DNA from: Pirellulales bacterium
GTDB taxonomy: Bacteria; Planctomycetota; Planctomycetia; Pirellulales; Lacipirellulaceae
Direction of reading: 5' to 3'
Assembly (NCBI GenBank): GCA_020847515.1
Contig: JADLBW010000175.1
Location: forward strand, 1-35,556
DNA length: 35,556 nt
Shown here: piece by piece, positions 18,502-25,848 of the stretch
Position numbering within the stretch: position 1 is the first letter of the stretch
Layout of the letters: each line of letters starts with the position of its first letter
Made by a program: the position numbers and the translations under genes
The notes under the pieces: generated by a model
Databases searched by the model: none
Seen by the model: only the letters and a program-made list of their open reading frames with translations
Told to the model about the DNA's origin: nothing

Positions 18502-19887
18502 ATGATCCAGGGTTCGCTGTTGCTGGTTGACGACGATCGGCAGGTGCTCGAATCGATGGCCGACTGGCTGCGGAGCCACGGCCTGCAGGTCGACGCGGTC
18601 CGCGGCCTCGCCGAGGCGGCCGACCGGCTCAGCCGCAAAACGTACGACCTGCTGTTGGTCGACGTCCGCCTCCAGGACGGCGACGGCATGGACCTCTTAG
18701 AGCAGGTCCGCCGCTCGCACGCAGCCAGCCAGGTGATCCTCATTACCGGCTACGGCGATCCCGACGCCGCCGTCGAAGCGCTGCGGGCCGGCGCCGTCGA
18801 TTACCTCACCAAGCCCCTGATCGACGATGAGCTGTTGATGTCGATCGAGCGGGCCCTCTCCCAGCGGCAGATCATCGAGGAGAACACCCAGCTTAAGCGC
18901 GAGCTCGACAAGCGCCACGGCCTGGACAACGTCGTCGGCCACGATGCTCAGATGCGACGGATCTTCGAAGTCATCGACAGCGTCGCCGACACCAAGGCGA
19001 CCGTCCTGGTCACCGGCGAAAGCGGCACCGGCAAAAGCATGATCGCCCGGGCGATCCACCGCCGCAGCCGCCGCAGCGGCAAACCGTTCGTCGAAGTCGC
19101 CTGCGGCGCCCTGCCGGAAAATCTGCTGGAACGCGAGCTGTTCGGACACGTCGCCGGCGCCTTTACCGGGGCTGCGGGCAACAAGACCGGTAAGTTCATG
19201 CAGGCCAGCGGCGGCACCATCTTTCTCGACGAAATCGGCACCGCGAGCGCCGCCATGCAAGTAAAGCTGCTCCGCGTGCTGCAGGAACTGCAGTTCGAAC
19301 AGGTCGGCGGCGACAAGACGTTCAAGGTCGACGTACGAGTCATCCTCGCCACCAACGAGGACCTGGCCGCAGCCGTCGCCGAGGGGCGGTTCCGGCAGGA
19401 CCTGTACTATCGCATCAACGTGATCAACGTCGAACTGCCCCCGCTCCGCTCCCGGCGGGGCGATGTTCCGCTCCTGGCCCAGTCGTTCCTCAACGGCCTG
19501 CGGGAGGACACCAACCGCCCCGTGAAAGGCTTTACCGACGAGGCCCTGGCGGCCCTGGAGGCGTATAGCTGGCCGGGAAACATCCGCGAATTGCAGAACG
19601 TCGTCGAACGGGCCGTGCTGCTGGGCAAGGGCGAACTGATCACCCCCGCCGACCTGCCGCGGGAGATCGCCGCCGGCGCCGCCGTGCGGGCCAGCGCCGC
19701 AGGACGCCGAACGCTCAAAGAAGCCCTCGCAGGACCTGAGCGGCAGATCATACTCGAAGTCCTCGAGGCCCACGGCTGGAACCGCAACGCCACGGCCGAC
19801 GCCCTAGGCGTCAACCGCACGACGCTCTACAAGAAGATGAAGCGCCTGGGGCTGGAGGACGAGGCCCTCGCCGCCGGCCGAGGGTAA
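18502..19887 (+). CDS. Sigma-54-dependent response regulator (NtrC family)
   Basis: A 461-residue activator in three parts. Receiver domain: acidic pocket VDDD at 9-12, phospho-acceptor Asp54 in LLLVDVRLQDGDG, Lys104 in YLTKP. AAA+ domain from about 145: Walker A GESGTGKS (172-179), the sigma-54 contact loop GAFTGA (219-224), Walker B IFLDEIG. Fis-type helix-turn-helix near the C-terminus (NRNATADALGVNRTTLYKKM). When phosphorylated it would form a ring that remodels sigma-54 RNA polymerase at enhancer-controlled promoters. No histidine kinase is adjacent, so its partner is unlinked. It is preceded by a possible RBS-sequestering repeat and followed by a strong hairpin at 19912-19938. Confidence 0.96.
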   Translation: MIQGSLLLVDDDRQVLESMADWLRSHGLQVDAVRGLAEAADRLSRKTYDLLLVDVRLQDGDGMDLLEQVRRSHAASQVILITGYGDPDAAVEALRAGAVDYLTKPLIDDELLMSIERALSQRQIIEENTQLKRELDKRHGLDNVVGHDAQMRRIFEVIDSVADTKATVLVTGESGTGKSMIARAIHRRSRRSGKPFVEVACGALPENLLERELFGHVAGAFTGAAGNKTGKFMQASGGTIFLDEIGTASAAMQVKLLRVLQELQFEQVGGDKTFKVDVRVILATNEDLAAAVAEGRFRQDLYYRINVINVELPPLRSRRGDVPLLAQSFLNGLREDTNRPVKGFTDEALAALEAYSWPGNIRELQNVVERAVLLGKGELITPADLPREIAAGAAVRASAAGRRTLKEALAGPERQIILEVLEAHGWNRNATADALGVNRTTLYKKMKRLGLEDEALAAGRG

Positions 19888-19911
19888 CCGCCCGTGCAAT
19901 GGACGTTCGAT

Positions 19912-19938
19912 GGACTGGCCGCTTGAAGCGGCCAGTCC
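19912..19938 (+). terminator. Strong hairpin after the sigma-54 activator gene
   Basis: A perfect 11-bp stem (GGACTGGCCGC/GCGGCCAGTCC) with loop TTGAA, 24 nt after the stop codon. No T-tract follows, so it is a weak intrinsic terminator, or an RNA-stabilising end. Confidence 0.5.
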
Positions 19939-20051
19939 GAGCTGCGCCTGGGTGGGTCGGCCCTGGGCCTTGCATCTTCGGGCTGGAAGTACTTTCAGAA
20001 TCGCGATGGCTGGTCCATCCGTAGGGGCTATGCCGGTGCTGCGGCCGAGAG

Positions 20052-20080
20052 TTGACACCCTCGCGGCCCGCGCCTACCGT
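20052..20080 (+). promoter_or_regulatory. Candidate promoter for epsI
   Basis: A perfect -35 hexamer TTGACA (20052-20057) is followed, after 17 nt, by a poor -10 TACCGT (20075-20080). The gene starts at 20160. Confidence 0.3.
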
Positions 20081-20159
20081 GAAGAGAGGCCCTTCGGGCG
20101 GCCGCTTGCTTCTCCCGTTTCCCACCCCCCTAGAGTTCCCCTCGGGTCTCCCGGCATCT

Positions 20160-20993
20160 ATGAATCGTCTGTACATTCCGGCCGCCGTCACCATCGCGTT
20201 GATCATCGGTCTTTCCACCTGGGAAGGCGTTTACTCCGACCGCTTCACGGGTTCGAGCGTCACGGCGGCTGAATTCGGCAAGCTGTTCGCCAACTTGCCG
20301 CGCGAGGTCGGGGCCTGGCAGGGCGAGGACCACAAGGTCGACGACAAGACCCTCGAAGTGGCGGGCGCCGTCAACCATGTGTCGCGGACCTACAAGAACA
20401 TGGAAACCGGCGAGCAGGTCGACCTGTGGCTGGTGGTGGGCCATTCCCGCGACATTTGCCGCCACACGCCCGATATCTGCTATCCGAGCCATGGCTTCGC
20501 CCAGGACGGCTCGAAGCAGAAGCAGACCATCGAGACTAGCCAAGGCGAATCGACGTTCTACACGGCCCGTTTCCGCCAGGAGATGGCCCTGGGCGCCGGG
20601 GGGGCGTTTCAGCGGGTATTCTGGGCCTGGAATCCCAACACTGACGAGGAATTCGGCTGGGAAGCCCCGGATAATCAGCGGGTCCACTTCGGCAATAACC
20701 GCTCCCTGTACAAGATGTACTTCACCGCCACGATGAAGGAGCGCGACGAGCCGGTGGCCGACAACTTGGCGATGGACTTCGCCAAGGTGATGCTGCCGGT
20801 GGTGAACCACACGCTGTTCGCGCAGCATTACGGGCCGCTCCCCAAAGCGACGCCCGCCGGCGATGACGCCGCAGGCGAACCGGCCGGCGAGAATCCGGCG
20901 GACGTCGCCGCCAGCGTCGACAAGCCGGCCGCCTTGCCAAGCGATGCGCCGGCGGCTGAAGGCGCCGCGCCAGAGGCGCCGGCGACGCCGTAA
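20160..20993 (+). CDS. epsI: EpsI-like exosortase-associated protein (DUF3485)
   Basis: A 277-residue protein with an N-terminal signal/anchor (YIPAAVTIALIIGLSTWEG). The DUF3485 core has FANLPREVGAWQGEDHKVDD, RTYKNMETGEQVDLWLVVGH and the Cys motif CRHTPDICYPSHGF, then an aromatic-rich end. A 50-residue Ala/Pro/Glu/Asp tail of low complexity follows, making it longer than usual. EpsI proteins accompany exosortase (XrtA) and exopolysaccharide export, their exact task being unsettled. No exosortase is in the window, so this copy is an orphan. Start at 20160 precedes the signal sequence directly; the open extension to 20052 overlaps the likely promoter. Confidence 0.88.
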   Translation: MNRLYIPAAVTIALIIGLSTWEGVYSDRFTGSSVTAAEFGKLFANLPREVGAWQGEDHKVDDKTLEVAGAVNHVSRTYKNMETGEQVDLWLVVGHSRDICRHTPDICYPSHGFAQDGSKQKQTIETSQGESTFYTARFRQEMALGAGGAFQRVFWAWNPNTDEEFGWEAPDNQRVHFGNNRSLYKMYFTATMKERDEPVADNLAMDFAKVMLPVVNHTLFAQHYGPLPKATPAGDDAAGEPAGENPADVAASVDKPAALPSDAPAAEGAAPEAPATP

Positions 20994-21199
20994 GTCCTGC
21001 GTCTCTCTCTTGGCCACGGCGGATGTGCTTGTGCACGAGCCGCACGTGTGCACCTCTGCGGAGAGCGGCCGCGAACTACGCGCATTGATGCCGCGGCCCC
21101 GCCACAGCGCAATCGCCGTGCGCCTTTCGCGACTTTCGCGGCTATGCCTCGGATCGGCATCCGCACACGCTACTTCAACTCATAGGCCATCCAATAGAA

Positions 21200-21226
21200 A
21201 AGCGGGTGCCGACAGGGCGCCCGCTT
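21200..21226 (-). terminator. Intrinsic terminator for DUF1559 gene 2 (possibly bidirectional)
   Basis: An 11-bp stem (AAGCGGG outer pairs, GGCG/TGCC inner with one G-T pair) around a 5-nt loop. Reading minus, it is followed by TTTTCTATT; reading plus, by an A/T-rich stretch. It lies between the convergent epsI and DUF1559 gene 2. Confidence 0.72.
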
Positions 21227-21264
21227 CATTAATTATAACAATATCAGCCGACCGACTCGAAAAG

Positions 21265-22338
21265 CTAGAAAAGATCGTCGCTAGGCTCGGCGGAACCGGC
21301 GTCGCCGGAAAGATTCGACTGCTTGTGATTTGACGTTACTAACTGGCCGTACACAAACGGATCGATCTGGTCGCTGATGAAGACGACCTGGCCGGCGACG
21401 AACGCCGCGTTGACGCCGCCCGGATGATTGCTCGACGGCAATCCGGGACGAATCGCGACCGATGGATCGTTGCTCGGCGATATGACCGCGTTCGTCATGC
21501 CGTTAGTGGCATCGAAAGTTGTATACGTCGCCGGGTTTTTGGTGCCATTGATGCGAAGTAAGGGGTCGCTCACCACCGCTGTAGGATTGACCCAGGTAAA
21601 GCCGTAGTGGAAGCTGGCGTCTTCCGTTTCCGAATAGTCGCTGGTAGACACATAGCCCCAATAGAGTGCGGCCAGGCTCTCCGACAGCATCATGGTCTTG
21701 GTCGTGCCGTCGCCCTTGCCCTGCAGGTACGCGATCGACATGACCACTTCGGGGGCGTCGCCCTTCGCGTTGGTGCCGTCGCGCTTGTCGTAGGTCGTCG
21801 ACGTGGGCCAGGCTGGATTCGGCGGACCATTGGGATTCTCGGGCGGGATCACGTCGGCCCGTCTGGTCCTGTCGAAGAACAAACCATTGGCCGGGTTCTC
21901 TTGCGAGGCATTCCAGTCGACGCGCGAGCCGGCGTTGGCCACATAGGACAGATTCGGCTCGCCTTGCGTCACTGGTGGATTGCTGGGGCAAACCAGGATC
22001 TCAATCGAAGCGAACGTGGGATTGCCTGTGCTCCAACGTTCGTACAACTGCGTCTGTTCGATGCTGGGGAACGTCATGACCACCCAGCTTGCGCGAGTGA
22101 TCTGCTGCGTCTTACTGATGCCCAGCTTGTTGATGTATCCGGGCAAATCCTTGCTCGAAGTCTCCCGGATGGCCAGGGCCTTGGCCAACTGGCTCATGTT
22201 GCTGGAGCAGGAGTTGCGACGGGCCGCTTCGCGGGCGGCTTGCACGGCCGGCAGCAGCAGGCCGACCAGCGTGCCAATGATGGCGATCACCACTAGCAGC
22301 TCGACTAGCGTGAACGCCTTACGATCAGAAAGCCTCAT
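21265..22338 (-). CDS. DUF1559 pseudopilin-like protein 2
   Basis: A 357-residue protein. The leader MRLSDRKA precedes [18 protein letters not shown] with Glu13; the residue before the cut is Ala8 in place of Gly. DUF1559 landmarks follow: [29 protein letters not shown] and a C-terminal [12 protein letters not shown] (H-X9-AG, with Ala315 where the family consensus has Asp). Closest in the window to DUF1559 protein 3, with which it shares PGYIN, CPSNPP and the FFD-x-x-RRA segment, so the two look like tandem paralogues. Start at 22338 has GGGAGA and AAGG upstream. Confidence 0.95.
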   Translation of the reverse strand: MRLSDRKAFTLVELLVVIAIIGTLVGLLLPAVQAAREAARRNSCSSNMSQLAKALAIRETSSKDLPGYINKLGISKTQQITRASWVVMTFPSIEQTQLYERWSTGNPTFASIEILVCPSNPPVTQGEPNLSYVANAGSRVDWNASQENPANGLFFDRTRRADVIPPENPNGPPNPAWPTSTTYDKRDGTNAKGDAPEVVMSIAYLQGKGDGTTKTMMLSESLAALYWGYVSTSDYSETEDASFHYGFTWVNPTAVVSDPLLRINGTKNPATYTTFDATNGMTNAVISPSNDPSVAIRPGLPSSNHPGGVNAAFVAGQVVFISDQIDPFVYGQLVTSNHKQSNLSGDAGSAEPSDDLF

Positions 22339-22398
22339 CTTGCCTTCTCCCTGTTCAGTAGGTGAAGAGTGCCCCGCCTCTGGCGCAGGCTCGACCCT

Positions 22399-22427
22399 AC
22401 GATATGGCTTAAGAAATAAGGGCGCAA
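22399..22427 (-). promoter_or_regulatory. Candidate promoter for DUF1559 gene 2
   Basis: On the minus strand TTGCGC (22422-22427) and TATCGT (22399-22404) are 17 nt apart, giving a leader of about 54 nt. Both boxes match the consensus only in part. Confidence 0.3.
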
Positions 22428-22753
22428 CCGGGGCGCGAGCCTGCAAGCATAATTCTCGCAAACTGGCCGGCGTTTGTCCAGCAAAAGCGACCAGGGGCGC
22501 AGGGCCGCTGGGTTTTTCAAAGCAAGTGGGCGCCATGGCCACGGAGGTCTGCCGACGTGGCCATGCTTTGCGGGAAATCATCGCGTCCATGCAGAGGTCG
22601 GCATGGCATCCCACTCCTTCAGTTTGAAAAACTGATCAGCCTTGGACGGGGGCGCCTCCTACGAACCGGCAAGCGGTGCTCGCGTGCGAGGTGCATTGCG
22701 GCGCGGCAGCGGCCGATCGCCGTCAGGACCGCCGGCCGCGCTTAGCTGGCAGT
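22428..22753. other. Intergenic region between two DUF1559 genes
   Basis: No gene supported. A 7-bp hairpin with a 3-nt loop (22619-22635, TCAGTTT/AAACTGA) is the only clear structure; it could end transcription of the upstream minus-strand gene but lacks a T-tract. Confidence 0.4.
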
Positions 22754-23809
22754 TCAGTAGTCGTCGTCGGTCGGCTGTTTGAAGTCCCGTTCAAACTTGG
22801 CCCCCTCGGCGTCCATCAACGTCGACTCTTTGTGGCTGGTCGTCATTAATTGGCAATAGACCACTTGATCGATTTTGTCGCTCAGGAAGCGAATGTGCCC
22901 GGCGACAAAGGCTGCATTGACTCCGCCATTGTGATGACTGGAGGGAAAGGCGTCTTGTTCGGTGATTTCGCTCGTCCCCTCGTAATTGGACGTACTTTGC
23001 TGTCCGTTAATGCGCAGCTTGGGCCAAAACGAAATTCGATTTTCGCCAATCACCTGCTCCGGCTGCCACCAAACAAATCCGAAATGATATTTCGAATCTT
23101 GCGTAGCGTCGTACTCAGTGGGCGGGCGCTGTCGGGGCGGGCCGACGTAGCCATACCGAACTGTTCGTATGCTTTCCGAGAGCATTAGCGTATTGGTCGA
23201 CCCGTCGCCGCGAGATTGGATGTAACCAAACGTCATCTTCTTGACCGGGGCATCGGTCGCGGGGTCCTTCCCATCGCCGTCGTAGTGGTCCTGGGAGGAA
23301 TTGCCGAGCGTATCGGGATCGTCCATTTCAGCCCGGCGAGAATGGTCGAAGAAAATGCCGTTCGCCGGATTATCCTCTAGCCCCGCTTCGCCGCAGTTGG
23401 CAACGTACGCCAACCGGCCGTCATCCTCGGTGGCCGGTGGATTGCTGGGGCAAACCAGCGTTTCCACATATTGAAACTGGTTGTGCTGGCCCTGCGCCCA
23501 GCGCTCATAGAGTGATTGCTGCTCAAGATGCGGGAACAAGTACACCACCCATGGCGCACGGGTATTCTCGCCGTGCGGGATGCCGATCGCGTTGATATAT
23601 CCCGGATACTGCCCGAAGGAGCCCTCGTACATCTGCAGTGCTTTGGCCAATTGGCCAAGATTCGTCGCACACTGATTCCGGCGCGACGCCTCGCGGGCGT
23701 TCTGCACAGCCGGCAATAGCAGACCGACCAGCGTGCCGATGATCGCGATGACCACCAGCAACTCCACCAGGGTAAAGCCCAGCCGTCGATAGCGTTCACG
23801 TTGGTCCAT
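22754..23809 (-). CDS. DUF1559 pseudopilin-like protein 3
   Basis: A 351-residue protein with leader ending RRLG before [18 protein letters not shown] (cut after Gly11, Glu16 at +5). Landmarks: CPSNPP, YVANCG, NGIFFDHSRRAE, MLSES, FGFVWW, and [13 protein letters not shown] near residue 292 (H-X9-AG). The C-terminus ends TDDDY. GGGAG sits 8 nt before ATG 23809, within a GAACAGGGAG shared with DUF1559 gene 2. It is likely to be a surface pseudopilin like its neighbours; substrate or assembly unknown. The open extension to 24145 precedes the leader and overlaps the 75-bp element. Confidence 0.95.
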   Translation of the reverse strand: MDQRERYRRLGFTLVELLVVIAIIGTLVGLLLPAVQNAREASRRNQCATNLGQLAKALQMYEGSFGQYPGYINAIGIPHGENTRAPWVVYLFPHLEQQSLYERWAQGQHNQFQYVETLVCPSNPPATEDDGRLAYVANCGEAGLEDNPANGIFFDHSRRAEMDDPDTLGNSSQDHYDGDGKDPATDAPVKKMTFGYIQSRGDGSTNTLMLSESIRTVRYGYVGPPRQRPPTEYDATQDSKYHFGFVWWQPEQVIGENRISFWPKLRINGQQSTSNYEGTSEITEQDAFPSSHHNGGVNAAFVAGHIRFLSDKIDQVVYCQLMTTSHKESTLMDAEGAKFERDFKQPTDDDY

Positions 23810-23904
23810 AGCGGTGCTCCCTGTTCCGAAAGAGCGCGACAAGTAATGGGCGGCCGAGGCTCTGGCCTCTGTTTCAGAGCACGCGATCCGCCCCCCGGGA
23901 CGGC

Positions 23905-23934
23905 AGTATGATGAATTTGCGGCGGCAATGTCAA
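23905..23934 (-). promoter_or_regulatory. Promoter of DUF1559 gene 3
   Basis: Minus strand: consensus TTGACA (23929-23934), 18-nt spacer, CATACT (23905-23910). The leader would be about 90 nt and includes a small CTCTG/CAGAG hairpin (23867-23879). Confidence 0.5.
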
Positions 23935-23987
23935 ATTTCGAGGCCTGGGGGGGCCCAAGGGCCGGGCGACGTTTGCGGTAGAGCGGA

Positions 23988-24062
23988 GGGGTCGGGAGCC
24001 TTTTGCGACTGGAGGGCTTTTTAGCGACTTGAAGCAACCTGTCGCAAAAAGATCCCGACCCC
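23988..24062 (-). repeat. 75-bp palindromic dispersed element, copy 2
   Basis: Arms 23988-24010 and about 24040-24062 match at 20 of 23 positions. Its left arm carries the GGGAGCC variant and its right arm the GATCCC variant, the reverse of copy 1, so the copies are in opposite orientation, both exactly 75 bp. It sits between divergent DUF1559 gene 3 and fae. Confidence 0.85.
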
Positions 24063-24081
24063 GTGCGACGCAATCCAGCGC

Positions 24082-24111
24082 TTGTCGAGCGCCCGCGGCC
24101 GCTGGTATCCT
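24082..24111 (+). promoter_or_regulatory. Candidate promoter for fae
   Basis: TTGTCG (24082-24087) and TATCCT (24106-24111) with an 18-nt spacer; the leader would be about 44 nt. Each box matches four of six consensus bases. Confidence 0.3.
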
Positions 24112-24162
24112 GTCCAGACTCGCCGAATCTATTGACCTGATACACTGGTGGGAGAAATGCAT

Positions 24163-24660
24163 ATGTCGATGTTCATCGGAGAAGCGTTGGCCGGCGACGG
24201 CAACGAGATCGCTCATATCGACCTGCTGATCGGCGGCAAGGACGGGCCGGTCGGCGTGGCGTTTGCCAACGCGCTGGCGCGGCAGAGCAAGGGGCACTCG
24301 AACCTGCTGGCGGTGCTCGCGCCCAATCTGGCGGTCAAGCCCTCGACCGTAATGATCACCAAGGTCTCGATCCAGGGCGCCAAGCAGGCGGTGCAGATGT
24401 TCGGCCCCGCTCAGGCGGCGGTGGCCAAGGCGATCGCCGATTCGGTGTCCGAGGGGGTGATTAACAAGAACGACGCCGAGAATCTGGTCTGCGTCTGCGG
24501 CGTGTTCATCCACTGGGAAGCCAACGACAACCAGAAGATCTACGACTACAATTACGAGGCCACCAAGATGGCCGTCAAGAACGCCATGGAGGGCAAGCCC
24601 ACCGTCGATGAAATGATTGCCGGCAAGGACAAGGCGGAGCATCCGTTCCGCGGGTTTTAG
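24163..24660 (+). CDS. fae: Formaldehyde-activating enzyme (Fae)
   Basis: A 165-residue enzyme that condenses formaldehyde with tetrahydromethanopterin to methylene-H4MPT, the first step of H4MPT-dependent C1 oxidation in the cytoplasm. Family marks: GEALAGDGNEIAHIDLLIG (His18 is the conserved catalytic-region His), LLAVLAPNLAVKPSTVMITK, QAVQMFGPAQAAVAKAI, GVFIHWEA and YNYEATKMAV, and a C-terminal HPF. Length is that of stand-alone Fae. ATG 24163 is chosen for its GGAG at 8-nt spacing; ATG 24157 and 24148 are alternatives. Followed by a strong terminator, so it appears to be a separate transcript from mtdB 258 nt downstream. Confidence 0.97.
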   Translation: MSMFIGEALAGDGNEIAHIDLLIGGKDGPVGVAFANALARQSKGHSNLLAVLAPNLAVKPSTVMITKVSIQGAKQAVQMFGPAQAAVAKAIADSVSEGVINKNDAENLVCVCGVFIHWEANDNQKIYDYNYEATKMAVKNAMEGKPTVDEMIAGKDKAEHPFRGF

Positions 24661-24677
24661 GATGCGATTAGCCCAAT

Positions 24678-24705
24678 GTCAGTGGCCAGTTGTCAGTGGT
24701 CAGTC
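24678..24705. repeat. Short 7-nt repeat array (GTCAGTG type)
   Basis: Four heptamers (GTCAGTG, GCCAGTT, GTCAGTG, GTCAGTC) starting 18 nt after the fae stop. It is the reverse-complement type of the array at 24796-24907, so the two flank the terminator as a fold-back. Confidence 0.8.
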
Positions 24706-24746
24706 GTAGAGGCCATCTGATTGCGGGCCTCGCGACGAAAAACTTC

Positions 24747-24782
24747 GCCACGCGCAGCATCCCCGCGGCGCGTGGCGTTTTT
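24747..24782 (+). terminator. Rho-independent terminator after fae
   Basis: A perfect 9-bp stem GCCACGCGC/GCGCGTGGC (24747-24755, 24768-24776) followed by GTTTTT; a matching AAAAAC upstream makes it a possible bidirectional terminator. Confidence 0.9.
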
Positions 24783-24795
24783 ATGTAGCACGCAT

Positions 24796-24907
24796 GAGCT
24801 AAGAGCTGTGAGCTAAGAGCTATAAGCTGTAAGCCATAAGCCACTGACAACGGACAACGGACAACGGACTGCGGACTGCGGACTACGGACCACTGATTAC
24901 TGACTAC
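24796..24907. repeat. Sixteen-unit 7-nt repeat array upstream of mtdB
   Basis: Sixteen heptamers in perfect register over 112 bp. The units drift along the array from GAGCTAA/GAGCTGT through AAGCCAT to GGACAAC, GGACTGC and TGACTAC. It ends 10 bp before the mtdB start codon, so it fills the leader or promoter of that gene. Confidence 0.92.
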
Positions 24908-24917
24908 TTCTGCCGCC

Positions 24918-25781
24918 ATGAGCCTCGCGAAAATCCTTCTTTGCCTCGATAGCGACCAGCAGCCGAGTGTGTTTGACAGCGTCGTGGCCGTTGACGCGGG
25001 AGTCCAGCACCTGTTTCGGCACGGAGGCGTGGCGCCGGAGAAGGTGCGCGAACTGGTGTACGGCGCCATGTTCACCCGCGGTCCGACGGAACTGAAGAAT
25101 ACCGCTCTGTTTATCGGCGGCTCCGACGCGGCGGCGGGCGAAGCGCTGCTCAAGGCGGCGACGGACGTCTTTTTTGGGCCTATGCGCGTTTCGGTGATGC
25201 TCGACTCCAACGGCTCGAACACCACCGCCGCCGCCGCGGTCCTGGCCCTGCGACGGCACGTGCCGCTGGCCGGAGCGATCATCACGGTGCTGGCTGGCAC
25301 TGGGGCCGTGGGCCGGCGCGTGGTGCGACTGCTGGCCAGCGAAGGGGCGCGCGTTCGCGTCGGTTCGCGGCGACTGGTCCACGCCGAGGCGACGTGCGAC
25401 AAGCTGAGCCGATTGCTGCCCGGCGCCGACCTCACGGCCTGGGAAAACAGCACTCCGATGGCCGCCGCCACGGCCGTCGACGGCGCCCAAGGCGTAATCG
25501 CCTGCGGCCCGCCCGCCGCCGAGTTGCTCCCGAAGGGTTCGCTCGCTCAGTCGCCGGGCCTGCAAGCGGCGATCGATCTGAATGCCGTGCCGCCGCACGG
25601 CCTCGCCGATATCGAGCCGACCGACAAAGCGACGAAGCACGGAGAAGTAGTGTGCTACGGCGCCCTGGGCGTCGGCGGCGCCAAAATGAAGATTCACAGA
25701 GCGGCGATCTCGCGACTGTTTTCGGCCAACAATCTGGTGCTGGACGCCGATGAGATCTATGCGCTCGCTAAGGAGCTTTGA
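24918..25781 (+). CDS. mtdB: Methylene-tetrahydromethanopterin dehydrogenase (MtdB)
   Basis: A 287-residue NAD(P)-dependent enzyme that oxidises methylene-H4MPT, the product of Fae, to methenyl-H4MPT. It matches MtdB: CLDSDQQPSVFDSVVAVDAG near the start, YGAMFTRGPTELKNTALFIG, FFGPMRVSVMLDSNGSNTTA (substrate-binding region), a Rossmann nucleotide motif VLAGTGAVGRRVVRLLASEG, and C-terminal FSANNLVLDADEIYALAKEL. Length is normal. ATG 24918 is the only sensible start; no Shine-Dalgarno is seen because a 7-nt repeat array ends 10 bp upstream. Rest of the C1 pathway (mch, fhc/ftr) is not in the window. Confidence 0.95.
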   Translation: MSLAKILLCLDSDQQPSVFDSVVAVDAGVQHLFRHGGVAPEKVRELVYGAMFTRGPTELKNTALFIGGSDAAAGEALLKAATDVFFGPMRVSVMLDSNGSNTTAAAAVLALRRHVPLAGAIITVLAGTGAVGRRVVRLLASEGARVRVGSRRLVHAEATCDKLSRLLPGADLTAWENSTPMAAATAVDGAQGVIACGPPAAELLPKGSLAQSPGLQAAIDLNAVPPHGLADIEPTDKATKHGEVVCYGALGVGGAKMKIHRAAISRLFSANNLVLDADEIYALAKEL

Positions 25782-25848
25782 ACTCGCTCACTCGGATCTT
25801 AGTCCTCGCGAAGACTTGTAGGTTCTGCATTTGCCGCTTGCGGTCCCG

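Noticed and set aside
18697-19773. Minus-strand open frame of 358 codons
   Set aside because: Antisense to the NtrC-type activator, which has full catalytic motifs; Asp/Val-rich translation typical of a shadow frame.
23377-24642. Minus-strand open frame of 421 codons spanning fae and the DUF1559 gene 3 region
   Set aside because: Crosses two well-supported genes and the 75-bp palindrome, and its translation has no family features; a shadow of GC-rich codons.
24796-24907. CRISPR-like array
   Set aside because: Unit is 7 nt with no spacers and no cas genes nearby.
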